A DNA stretch of 64,000 bases, from positions 90,965,104 through 91,029,103 of the forward strand of contig CM019823.1 in NCBI GenBank assembly GCA_009763385.1. The letters are read 5' to 3'. Positions within the stretch are counted from its first letter, which is position 1, and each line of letters starts with the position of its first letter. Under the pieces are notes generated by a model that was given only the letters and a program-made list of their open reading frames with translations, was not told the origin of the DNA and ran no database searches. Position numbers and translations under genes: made by a program. Source of the stretch: Coix lacryma-jobi var. lacryma-jobi (Eukaryota; Streptophyta; Magnoliopsida; Poales; Poaceae). This document shows positions 21,813 through 33,256 of this stretch, piece by piece.

Positions 21813-24334
21813 TGAAGGGTCGAGATGGCGGACTAGAGGGGGGGGGTTGAATAGTCCTTTCTAAAATTAAACGTAGTGGCTAACCGAAACAAATGCGGAA
21901 TTAAAAACTATCAGTCTAGCCAAGACTACACCCCTCTACTTATACTCTATGACACCTTACAAAAATCCTAAACAATGCAAATAAGGTGTTGGGCTAGCTA
22001 GAGCTCACCTAAACAATCTAGCTTGCAAGGTTACCCAAACCTAAGCAACTAGTACTCAAACACCGGAGCTCCTACACAATCTAGTAAGCAAACAAGCACA
22101 AAGCTCCTAAGCTCACTAGCAATGCTCAATAACAAGGCTACACAGACAAATTAGAGAGCTCAACTTAGCTACCCAAACTAAAAATTGTGACTACCAAGAC
22201 TACAAGTCAACTAGTCACGCAAGAGAGCTACTTCTAGGCTACACAAGCAAAGAAGGTAACTAGCAAGCTACAAAAGCTAACTAATTACAAGAGCAACTAC
22301 ACAAGCACAATATATATGAAAGTAGATACAAGCTTGTGTATGGGGAATGCAAACCAACGGGATGAACAAGGTTGACAAGGCGATTTTATCCCGAGGTTCA
22401 CTTGGTCACCACCAAGCTAGTCCCCGTTGAGGCAAGCCCAAGGTTGCCGTCGATCCTGTTGCTAGTGGTGACCCTAAGTCACACTCTCCACGATGGAGTG
22501 CTCACCAAGAGCTCTAGCTTCGATCTGGCCCGACCACTTGGCGCTCTTCGCGCCTCTCTCTACTAGAGTTGCTCTTCGCGATCTCCCGCGGGGCGAGCAC
22601 AATGCCCCTCACAAAGCTTCTTCAGAACCACGCACAATGTTCACGCGGCTTCACGACAGAGACTCGATCACCAAGCCTTCTAGGAGGTGGCAACCTCCAA
22701 GAGTAACAAGCACCACCGGCTTGCAACACGATCACCTAGTGCCACTCGATGCAATCTCTCAAAGCAACGCAATAGCGATCACTCACTCGCTATCGATTTG
22801 CACACTAGCAAGCACAAGCGAGTTAGAGAGCTCCCAAGCACATCCACACCAGCCACCAAGGCTTTGGATTGCTCAACCACCAGCCCAAGGCTAGTTACCA
22901 ACGCTATTTATTGCCCCAAGGGCTAACTAGCCATTGCCCCTTTCACTGGGCAAACTGCGCTAGCATCGGATGCGCCAATCGGGACCATCGGACGCTGAGG
23001 CCAGCGTCCGATGCACGGATGCTCGCCATGTGTCCCCCATGTTCAACTTCGACCGAGCGATCTCAACGGCTACTTTCCTTCGCATGCCAGTTAAAGTGGC
23101 ATCGGACGCGCCGATGCCTAGCATCGGACGCTCCGATGCCTCTGCTCAAAACAACACTCTACAACGCCACACGGACGCGTCGGGACTCTAGCATCGGACG
23201 CTTGACCCCAGCATCCGATGACACACCAGAGAGGTTCCGAGAGGGCAGGGCAGAAAAACATCGACGTGTCCGATGGGTTCTGCATCGGACGCAGGCCAGC
23301 ATCCGATGCTCCCTGGAAAGCACGCTCGGTCCACGTCACCTGCATCGGACTCTGCAACAGTGATTCCTCAGCGTCCATTGCCAGCGTCCGATGCTCCTTC
23401 AACTTCTGACAGAAACTAGGGTTTACCATCAGTCGCTCGCCCCAGCATCCGATGCTCCCAGAGCACTTCACTTCTCCTCCAAAAACCGTTGAATCCTGCC
23501 TCGCAAGCTCGGCAGGAGGGAGAGGGACTATACACTAGTTTCTCCCACTTCTCCATGCCTCCTTTCAACACAACTTCTTCTCCAACAACTTCTCCTTTGC
23601 AAATGTGCCAACACCACTAAGAGTACGACATCATGTGTATGTGTGTTAGCATTTTCACAATCATTTTCCAAAGGATTTTCACATGCTCTCACCACGCCAC
23701 TCGATCCCAGTAACAACGCAATGTTAGATCGCTCAAGTGGCACTAGATGACCGATATGCAAACAAGTTTGCTCCTCTTAATAGTACGGCCATCTATCCTA
23801 AACCCGGTCATAAACTTCTCTACACACCTATGACCGGTGAAATGAAATGCCCTACAAGTATACCTTTGCCTTGCGCATTCCATTCCATCTCCTTCGGTGT
23901 TGATGCAACACATGCACCAACCTATCATCAATGATATGATCCACATCATATCATCACATGGCCTCCATGGTCCACTGATCTTGACATCACTTGCTTTTCA
24001 CCATTGCTTCGGTCCTTCGGCGCCAAGTCTTGCTTAAGCCTCCGACACTCGGTACCAACGGCTTCAAAGCCTCCAACTTGCCCTTCACCTTTGCAACCGG
24101 TCCATCAATCAAAGTCTTGCCTTGATCTTCACCATCTTAGCCACATGACTACATGTCATGTTTCATGTGCATTAAGCTCCTTCTTCACATGTGTGAGCCT
24201 TGCAACAACCTCCAAGCCATTTCACCTCTATGGCATATGTTGCTCACACATGATCACCTGTGTAATTCACTTCAACCACATATTAGTCCACCTAAGTTGT
24301 CACTCAATTACCAAAACCAAACAAGGACCTTTCA
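21813..24334 (-). repeat. 5' LTR of gag-only retrotransposon, copy B
   Basis: On the minus strand it runs from TGAAAGGTCC at 24334 to CCCTTCA at 21813 (about 2.52 kb) and matches 2339-4880. The GCATCGGACGC/GCGTCCGATGC array is at about 22962-23456. Its right flank (TCACC) interrupts the LTR of the minus-strand copia element, so this copy inserted there. Confidence 0.85.
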
Positions 24335-25729
24335 TCACCCCAAAAACGTGTTGTTTGTCCACCGATTCAACTCGATCTAACCCAAAACGAATCCTCTAGG
24401 GATCAAACTTGGTGGGAGGAGTCACAAGCAGGATAGTGAGCTAACTCTAAGAGATCATGGCTCGAACCTATCTCCAAATCGATGAATTGTAGAGATTCGG
24501 GGGAAAGGAGAAAGACTTGATCCAGAACAAAAATCGACCGATCTACTACCTTGTGAGGTTAGAGAGGAGATTCCTTCGGTGGAAAGAAGCGCCTCATGAT
24601 CTAGAACATCTCTGTTCAAACGGAATCGCAAAAGACGCAACGTACAAAGAGATCGATCAACGTGGAAAACGTGGAGAAAAACAATCCGCGAAGAACAAGA
24701 ACAAACGCGAATCACAACCACGAATTTGCAACCATGTGGCTACCACACGCTACAACAGTGAGATTACGGTCTCACTTCCTCAAAATCTCACGGACACAGA
24801 GAGGTAGATTGTCTCTCTGTGGATCTCAGTTCGCTATAGCAAAGGATGGGGAGAGCAGGAAAACCTAGAAGGCAAAATAGCAAATGACTGAGATAGTTTG
24901 GAAGGTGGGAGTCTCCCCGTACTTATCCTAATTCTAATTCCCACTCTACCCCTACTTATTACAGAGCAAACCAGCTAAACCCTAGGGTTATTCTGGACCA
25001 ACTCGTGGTAGATGGTGATCCGACGGTCACGCCCGCACAACTGGTAGCGTTGCCTCGACACAACCTCACCGATTGCCGCCACGTGCCACCACCGTCCGCT
25101 CGTCCTTTTCCCGGACATTGCCCCCGGTTTTGAGGCCAAACCGAGAAACCAGCCTTCACGACCAAACCCCGTTTTGAGGCCCAAACCGGGAAACCAGCAG
25201 TCCATCACCTGAGTTTTGTGGCCCAAACCCAGAAACCCGCAGCACCCAGGTTTGAGGCCCAAACCTGGAAACCGTCCTCAGTCCGAGTTTTGTGGCCCAA
25301 ACTCAGAAACCATCAGCGCCCAGGTTTTGAGGCCCAAACCTGGAAACCATCCACTCGGTGTTTTCTATGGCTCAACCACCAAACCGAGCCGTAGAGGGGA
25401 TGCACCGCCCGTGCACCTCGTCCACCGTCACGTGTCCCCAGGTCCTCGACCCAAGCAACACCGTGCCCGCAAGTCTTCGCTCGTCGCTGTCCCAGGCTGC
25501 CAGCCACCACAGCTGATCCTCGGGCCACGGGTCCCTTAGTCCAAGCCTCACGTCCGCCCTTCGCCACTCTCGGTCCATCGGCACGACACGTCTCTACTTG
25601 ACCTTCACCTTGCCTTTGATCACTGTATCCGTGCTCGACACCTACACAACACAAGCCAAAGAACATGCGCATTATCCCAGTTGACAATCACTCATCACTC
25701 GAGACTCGGCATACACCCATGTATCCGCA
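24335..25729 (-). repeat. 3' LTR fragment of minus-strand SIRE-like copia
   Basis: On the minus strand the LTR starts TGCGGATACATGGG at 25729 next to a polypurine tract, as does the LTR of the plus-strand copia element (56845). Only 1.4 kb remain; the rest, including the CGGACAGTCCG cluster expected near its end, is cut off by the LTR ending at 24334. The hairpin array with the GGGCCTCA/GGGCCACA loop is present at 25123-25388. Confidence 0.8.
25123..25388 (-). repeat. Hairpin array in minus-strand copia LTR
   Basis: Six or seven units with plus-strand cores TTTTGAGGCCCAAA or TTTTGTGGCCCAAA. Outer stems include CCGG, CCCG/CGGG, CCAGG/CCTGG and GAG/CTC pairs, some imperfect. It is the counterpart of the arrays at 11085-11323 and 19315-19549. 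Confidence 0.75.
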
Positions 25730-26270
25730 ATCTCCCCTTGATGAGTGCATTGTCAACTACCAACACATCATAACGAAATAGGAGGAAGGAAGGAAAGAAG
25801 GAGAGAGAACTCGACCAAATGACCCAAAAGCATAGCAAAGCCGAAGAAGGTCAAGTGGAAAAGAGCAAGACAACTTGGTCCCCAAAGACATGGGCAACGG
25901 CTCGACACAACCAAGCAAAGCAATGCTAGCCCTCAGAAGAGGTATAACAGGCTCAAAACCGCTAGCAAGAAAGCCACAAGTAGCAAAAACGCTCTGTACC
26001 AACTGAATATGCTCAAAAACTCAGCAGCAAGCAAAACGAGCAAACTCCCCCTCAAATGGTGCACACAGACAAGGAATCTCAAAAAAATTTCTCCCCCTTA
26101 GTTCAACTTTCGGAAGGCACATGATTTGTCAATATTTTCTCCCCTTAGTTGAAAATCCACCATCAAGCAAAAAGTGCACCAAAAGCAAGTTTCTCCCCCT
26201 TCCAAAATGCATATGAGTCAAAATGCAAGTTAGCAGCTTCAGGAATATAGTCAATAGAAAGAGAAGATGC
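25730..26270 (-). other. PPT and hairpin array of minus-strand copia
   Basis: Minus-strand AAGGGGAGAT at 25730-25739 is the polypurine tract. Upstream on the sense strand lie hairpin units CTTGGT/ACCAAG (25874-25915) and TGCTAGC/GCTAGCA (25924-25967), a word CTGTACCAACTGAA resembling the primer-site edge (about 25991), and further CTCCCCCT runs at 26045, 26091, 26139 and 26191. This is the same arrangement as at 12240-12870, in a shorter form. Confidence 0.7.
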
Positions 26271-27235
26271 TCCACATAGTATAACTCCAATAACTCAATA
26301 ATATCCACAACAAGCTAGCAAAGGCTCAAACTGATCACCAAATACGAAATATGAACATATGAGCAAAGTGAGCAGTTTTAGCCAAAAAGTATTCACCATC
26401 AAAATAGCACTACACATGTATAGACAGGAAGGCTAACCAGTGCTAAGCATGTATACAAGGTGAACTACCCCTAGCAATGTTCAGTCATCATGCTGCATAA
26501 TGATACATATACTTGTGATTTCAGATTTTAATCGGAGTTGCAGCGGTGACATTACACAAGTTTAGAATTCAGCATGCGACTGCGAGAGGTTGAAAGCTTG
26601 TCATTGCCTAACTTTGCAACCAAGCTAAGCCTATGCATATGCAATCAGAAGCTTAAAGCATCGGTTTCGGTCATACACTACACGGCTCAAGTTTAACTCA
26701 AATGTGCAATGAGAGACAGTCTCGATACCGTGATGTGTTGACAAGCAATCCCATCTCGATCTTTTCAATTCACTTAAAACTTGGTTCAATTTTAAACAGA
26801 ATACGAACATACCAAGCAAGTGAAAGACTCAGAACTAGAGACATAGCAACCTAGCATATATGAAAAGCAAGAGTGAATTCACACGTCCTACACATGCTAG
26901 CTGCATATCGCAATGGTGAACAGTTTCAAGTTCTAAGTTCATTATACAGGTTCACCATTCAAAAATTAGCTCAGCTCACAACATGTATTAGTGATCAGAA
27001 AGAGCATAAGCTACAAGCATCATCATATAGCATCAGAGCATACTAAATAGAGCATAGTCACATTATAAAGATTATATACATGAAGCTCAGAAAGTGAAGA
27101 TGTATGCTGAAATGCAAAAGACAAATCTGAAAGGAAACAAGACAAACGAAAAATGGTCAGTCTATGATACAAGAACCAAAATGTTTCCCCCATCTAAAAG
27201 GGGAAACACACACCAAGCTCACCTCTCAACCGATT
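26271..27235 (-). other. Conserved noncoding block, minus-strand copia
   Basis: Second copy of the conserved block described at 13200-14260. It includes GGTTTCGGTCATACACTACA and the CCCATCTCGATCTTTTCA run. No coding motif is visible. The segment at 27186-27235 (CCCCCATCTAAAAGGGGAAA) follows the RNase H stop in both intact-order copies. Confidence 0.6.
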
Positions 27236-29934
27236 AAAGGTTGATTGGTCAAAGGCTTGGTGCAAATATCAGCCAACTGATGATGAGTATCGACATGGAG
27301 AAGGTCGATATCACCCTTCTCATAATGGTCTCGCAGAAAATGAAAGCGCACATCAATGTGTTTGGTCTAAGAATGCAGCACAAGGTTCTTAGCAATGCTA
27401 ATAGCACTCGTGCTATCACAAAGCAAAGGAATATGAGAAAATCTCAGACCAAAATCACGCAAAGTGGCCATCATCCAAAGCAACTGAGAACAACAGCTAG
27501 CCGCAGCAACATACTCAGCCTCCGTGGTAGACTGGGCGACACTAGACTGCTTGCGAGAAGACCACGATACAAGAGAAGAACCAATAAATTGACAAGTCCC
27601 AGAAGTGGATTTGCGATCAATACGGCACCCAACAAAATCAGCATCAGAATAACCGCAAAGGGAGAGGGTGGAGGAAGCAGAATACCAAATCCCAAACTCC
27701 GAGTGAAGCATAAGTACCTCATAATGCGCTTGACTACCTGACAATGAGAAGTGCGCGGCGACGACTGAAATCGCGCGCACAGACACACCGCGAACTGGAT
27801 GTCCGGGCGTGTCGCCGTCATGTAGAGCAGCGACCCGATCATACTCCGGTACTCCTTCTAGTCCACAGCTTCTCCATCCACATCCGCATCCAGGGCCGCC
27901 GTGGTCGGCATGGGTGTTGGAAGAGGCTTGGCCTCACCCATGTCGAACTTCTTCAGGATGTCCTTAGTGTACTTGCCCTGGTGCACGAACGTCCCCTCTC
28001 GGGATTGCTTGATTTGCAACCCGAGGAAAAAAGTCAACTCACCCATCATGCTCATCTCAAACTCCCTGCTCATAGTGTCTGCAAACTTGGCAACCAAAGC
28101 GTGAGAAGAACCACCGAAAATGATATCATCCACGTAAATCTGAACCAAGAGAGTATCATTGCCTTGCTTGAGGAGAAAGAGCGTTTTATCCACACATCCC
28201 ATTTTAAAACCCTTAGCAAGCAAAAAGGTTTTCAACCTATCATACCAGGCTCTAGGGGCTTGTTTCAAACTATATAAAGCTTTGTGAAGTTTAAAAACAT
28301 GGTTTGGAAACTTGGGATTTTCGAAACGTGTGGGGTTGTCTCACATACACTTCCTCTCCTATGTAGCCGTTTAAGAAGGCACTCTTGACATCCATTTGAA
28401 AAAGTTTAAACCCCTTGGATGCAGCAAAAGCCAAGAGTATCCTAATTGCCTCCAAACGAGCTACAGGAGCAAAGTCTCCTCATAGTCTATCCCCTCCTTC
28501 TGACTATACCGCTGGGCTACTAGTCTGGCCTTGTTTCTCACAACGTGGCCATCCTCTCCTTGTTTGTTTCTGAAAACCCTTTTCGTCCCAATAGGTTGAC
28601 ACTCAGGAGGAGGTGGAACCAGAACCCAAACCCGATTTCTCTCAAAGTTTTCAAGCTCCTCATGCATGGCATTGGCCCAATCTGGATCAGATAAAGCATG
28701 TCCAACATGTCAGGGTTCAAAATCAGCAACAAATGCAGAATGAGCAAAGTGAGAGATTTGTTGTGACCTTGACCGAGTGACACGTTCTCCGATGCTGCCG
28801 ATCATCTTGAGGCGGGTGTTGGCACTAAATGTGTCGTGGCGCCTCTCGAGCTGAAGATACCTCCCCTCAACAGCAGCTGGTGTCTCCTCGGGTACAAAAG
28901 GTACTGCCCGAGGCGGCGGATCCCACGGCCCCCAAGGAGTAGAGGAAGAAGGGTCGGGCCCGTGAGTCGTAGTAGAAGCCTCTCCTTGCAGCACAGCAAG
29001 TGGAGGTGGTGCTGGATCATCCATCCTTTCAGCACCATCTTCCTCATCATCAAAAAGAGGCTCACCAACCTCATGATCACCTGCACGCTCAAAACGAGAA
29101 GAAGGACAAACCATGGTCTCGTCAAAGGTGACATCGGATGTCTCCAAGACTCGGTTAGTATCAAGGTTAAGTACACGATATGCACGAGTATGAGTGCCAT
29201 AACCCAAAAATACACCGTCAGAAGAACAAGACTCAAACTTGTCCAAGTTGCCCTTTTTGAGTATAAAACAATGGCAACCGAAGAAAGAATCTAAACTAAC
29301 TCACCTGGGTTGTCTTCCAAAACGCAACTCATAAGAAGTCTTTTTCAAGAAAGCTCGGAGAAAAAATGCGATTGGAAATGTAGCATGCAGTGCTCATAGC
29401 TTCGGCCCAATATCGCCTAGGAGTCCTATGCTCATCGAGCATCATCCTGGCCATCTCTACAAGGGTCCGATTCTTCCTTTCTGCAACACCATTCTGAGGC
29501 GGTGTGTAGGGAGAAGAAAACTGATGCTCTAAACCCAAAGAGTTACAAAACTTCTCAAATTCTGAGTTTTTGAACTCGGAACCGTTATCACTTCTAATAG
29601 CTCGCATTGAGTTCATAGGGAACTCATTCTGAAGACGCAAAATCAGATTGCGAGCAAAAGAGAAAGTCTCAGTTTTCTCAGCTAAAAAGAAAACCCACGA
29701 ATATCTCAAAAAGTCATCAACAATAACAAGCACATACCACTTCCCCCCAACCGAGCTCACCCGAGCCGGACCAACAAGGTCCATGTGCAAAAGCTCTCTA
29801 GGGCGCTTCGTCATGACCTGAGTCGCTAGATGGAGGGGAGCAGCAACCATCTTCCCATGTCTACAAGAATGGCAAACAAGATCCTTCTCCAAGCACAACT
29901 TGGACAGTCCTCGGATTAGGCCAAGTGAACTAAG
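27236..29934 (-). pseudogene. SIRE-like copia pol: integrase, RT, RNase H (broken)
   Basis: Read from 29934 down: the end of the GAG-pre-integrase zinc region (CHSCRHGKMV); the integrase core with MDLVGPARVS, RSDNGSEF and the TPPQNGVAERKNRT segment; an acidic linker; the RT with QIYVDDIIFG (near 28130); and RNase H with GYSDADFVGC, TTEAEYVAAA and LLCDSTSAIS. Frames change at about 29330, 28700 and 28460, with two or more breaks inside the RT and RNase H. A TAG at about 27858 replaces the Gln that the plus-strand sister has at the same place (DQKEYRSMIG). The 5' end is cut at 29934 by the Athila LTR. Pol would copy and integrate the element; this copy is inactive. Confidence 0.9.
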
Positions 29935-31795
29935 TGTTGACGAAAGTTATAGCACGTTTTACCTTATCAAAATACCGTCAACAGGCCACGGTTTCAAGGA
30001 AGAATAGCATATCATGAGCATATCTATCACTAATAAGTTCCACTTGTACTCTTAGCTTGTGAACTTGTAGGAGATGGCAAAATGAACAAAATGAGGCCAG
30101 GTGGGCCCACCAAGGGGGTCGGGCGACCCCACCTTTGGGCCACCTCGGCCATGGTGACATGGCATGATCCAAGAGAAGCATGATCAGCCAAATCAACCAT
30201 TGGATCAAGCATGTGCTTTTGCTCAATGGTGCAAAATGAGAAGCACATGGATTCATGGGTCCACATCGAAAACCAAATGCAACCAACTTCACAAGACTTG
30301 CTCCATGACATGTGGGGTCACCAAGGGAGAGAAGAAGGTGGGCCAGCCCTGTCATAGGGAGGTCGGCCGACCCCGCCTTGGTGGGACCCAACAACACTAT
30401 CATCAGGATGACATCAGCACCTTCTAGAAGGTGTACCCGGGCCCACATGTCAGGGACAGGGGTCGACCGACCCCATGGTGACCCTCATCCAAGTCGGTGG
30501 CAAAATGCATGTTTGACACGTGAAGAATATCCAAGCCATTCATCAAGGTCGGTTGCTATGGCGGTGGATCCAAGGGTGAAGAGAGAAGGATCACGCGGAT
30601 CGCTGACGTGGCACCGGAGTAGCCCCTACTCCACCTACACTATAAATAGAGGCCTTCACCCTCTCATTCAACACACCCCAATATAGTTACATATCTCCAC
30701 TCTCATGTGAGATCAAGCAAGAGTAGTAGTAGTTAGTCTAGAGTGGGAGTTACAGTCGAGTCGGGCGAAGCTCGGGTCTCCGGAGTCGTCTTCTGGGAGT
30801 CTGGTATAGCCCTTGTATCTTTCTTCTTTTGTAAGACTTTATTTATTTAATATATTATTCTTTCTTTACTTTACTTTGCATTTACTTAAGTATTTACTTT
30901 CCAAGTATTTATTTAAGTATTTACTTAGTGCAAGTCTATATATATATAGCCTTGTTGTGTGCTTATCTTGGTTCTATAGTTGTCTTAGTTAGATTGATTT
31001 CCTATAAATAGCTTCTTGTGTGTGCGTCATCGTCCTATCTTAGGATAGGGGCTTTAGCTATTTTGATCGATAGCTAAAGGTGTAGATAAGTGTGAGCGTG
31101 GTGCTCATACTTCATCTTATCTTTGACTACCGCTGGCTTGCACGGACAGTAGGGGCGCATGGGCAAAAGGTGATAGATTTTGCCTGGCTAACTAGATCCC
31201 CTCACGTGAACTCAGGCTAGTTCTTAAAAGGTAAGGCGTCCATAAGCCAAATATCCGCTTGAGTAATGGGTTAGGTGAACAACCTTCTATCGCTTTACTC
31301 TCTCGTTTATCTCTCTCACACAAGTAGCAAGGCGTCAATCTAGTTAAGTCATCTATTTAATTAGGATTAGTTCATAGGAGTAAAGGTAGAAACATAGGAC
31401 TACTTTATACTCACTCGTTGTCCTCCCACCTAGCTAACTCTACTAAAGTTATCTTTCATATCATATACTCTTTGCTTAACTTATTTATCTTATCTATCTA
31501 TCCTCCATTATATCCAGTTATACCCCTTTGCTTCTCTAATTGATAATAGATTTTAGTAAGACTAAAGGATCTATCTTCCCTGTCTCTACATCTTTCCTAG
31601 CTTGCTTTCCTTTGGGATAAAATAAATAACGATACCTTGGAATACTCCCGGGTGAAGTGCTACATCGTTATTTTCTGTGCGCTTGCGGAACTATATCCAA
31701 TAGTCAATAGTTTTACCACCAAGACACTTCCAGCGCCATTGCTGGAGTTAGGCTCCATAGTCTAGTTCCAGTGGTTGTGTTAAGAAGTGTTAACA
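29935..31795 (+). repeat. 5' LTR of Athila-type element
   Basis: Starts TGTTGACG directly at the break in the copia pol and ends GTTAACA eight bases before a tRNA-Asp type primer site (about 1.86 kb). Left flank is CTAAG (29930-29934); the partner LTR lies outside the window. A TATA box (TATAAATAGA, 30641-30650) is followed by a U5-like T-rich stretch near 30820-30900. GGTCGGCCGACC-type palindromes occur near 30115, 30361 and 30459. Frames on either strand here are chance. Confidence 0.75.
30641..30650 (+). promoter_or_regulatory. TATA box of Athila LTR
   Basis: TATAAATAGA preceded by a GC-richer stretch. It is a good match to plant TATA boxes and lies within the LTR about 1.15 kb upstream of the primer site, as expected for the U3/R boundary. 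Confidence 0.6.
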
Positions 31796-31803
31796 AGCAT
31801 TTC

Positions 31804-31821
31804 TGGCGCCGTTGCCGGGGA
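31804..31821 (+). other. Primer binding site, tRNA-Asp type
   Basis: TGGCGCCGTTGCCGGGGA matches the primer site complementary to the 3' end of plant tRNA-Asp that is typical of Athila and Tat lineages. It identifies the upstream region as a 5' LTR and the element as plus strand. Confidence 0.9.
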
Positions 31822-32093
31822 CAGCAACAGCCTAGGAGTTTAGAGAGAGTGAATCCGGAGTCTGCTATTTTTCAGTTATCAATTAGTATAGGGGCCAACC
31901 CTCACATGTCTAGTTTCTTTCCATTATCGTGAAACTAGTAGCTGTATGAGCGTTTTCCAACTGCCGTCAAACTTCGTTGAAAATCCCGAGCAGTTGTTGA
32001 GGAGGACTAGACTTCGTCAAGTTCCACCTTAGAGGTTCATCTCGAACCAGAATCCGTTCGAGGAGGAAATTTCTGCACCAGCTAGAAGAGAAG

Positions 32094-32154
32094 CCATGGC
32101 CCAAAAGACCATCTCAGAATACTCTGCGCCGTCAGCCGACAATGTCGCCACGGG
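32094..32154 (+). pseudogene. Athila Gag, N-terminal piece
   Basis: ATG at 32094 opens a frame beginning MAQKTISEYSAP, like the start of Athila-type Gag proteins, but it is interrupted after about 20 codons by an LTR at 32155. The next recognisable piece of this Gag is at 58897. About 270 bp of leader separate the primer site from this start; nothing else is seen in it. Confidence 0.65.
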
Positions 32155-33256
32155 TATAACACCCCTGGTGTTATGCATTAATTAAAATTCTAATTAAGTT
32201 GTTTAGTATGCATAATCATCTAGCATCATGGCATAAAAGCATTCATGTTTTCATGTTTAAGGCATAAATGTGATGCTTTATATGTTTGACCAGAGTGTTG
32301 TATGTTTTTGAGTGTTGATTTCCATGTTTGATATATATGTGGCTTGATTGTGATGTTTGGTGTTACATGAAAGGGGCAAGTGAGAAAACCTTGGTTTTTA
32401 AATCTCTTTTTGTCCCCTTTTTAATAAGTCAAAAAGTATGTCAAATTTCAAAATGATTTCAAAAGCAAAGTTGTAGCTCTTGTGGAGAGGCACAACTTTG
32501 GTATTTAAAGGATTCAAGGTTTCTGTACAAAAGTTTGAATAAACTTGAAATCTTTTAAACCCTAAATTTGACCCCAAAACTAGATTTCAAAAACTAAAAA
32601 GAATTAGACTTGGGTCTTTTAATCAAAGTTGTAGAGAGGATTAAAAGAAACAACTTTTATTAAGATAGATTTTCAAGTTACTAAAGAAAATCTGAAGTGA
32701 TTTGGAAAACAAGTTTGATGTGGTTTCAAATTGAAAATCAATTCCCAAAACCTAGTTTTATCTCCTTTTGTGTAGTATCAAAATTAAGTATAATTTTGAT
32801 TTGGGACCAAACCAAAGTTGTAGATAATTTTATAAGGAACACCTTTTATGTTGGTAAAATTTAAAGTTGTTCAGAAAACAAAAATAATTGAATCTAAGTT
32901 TGAATGCTTTTCAAATTCAAAGGTGATTTCAAAATTTAGGCAGATTTTGGTGTGCTCCTTAAATGAAAGTTGTAGATCCTAATTTTTGGAACAACTTTCA
33001 TGTGGAAGTTTTTCCTGTTGTATAGTGGTTTTTGGGAGAAATAGGGGGGAAAGAAGATCAAGATGTTCTCTGATGAACAGTAAACCAGAGGGGAAGATCT
33101 AACAGACAGAGAGTGCTCTGCTACGCCGCGCCACCGCCGTGCTTGCCTTGCGCGTTGCGCCACGCGGTCGTCTCGTCCATAGAACCTCGATAAAGCAGGA
33201 GCTGGCACCTTCATGAACCACCGCAACCGTCTAATCCTAGTGCCGTGCACGCCTTC
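32155..33256 (+). repeat. Tekay-like LTR, left part (split by insertion)
   Basis: Starts TATAACACCCCTGGTGTT, one base away from the TGTAACACC start of the related LTRs at 33257 and 42936. It continues at 47084 after the inserted chromovirus. It contains four CAAAGTTGT..ACAACTTTG hairpins at 32466-32500, 32624-32657, 32813-32847 and 32963-33001. The flank before it is ACGGG. The small minus-strand frame at 32936-33313 is chance. Confidence 0.8.
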
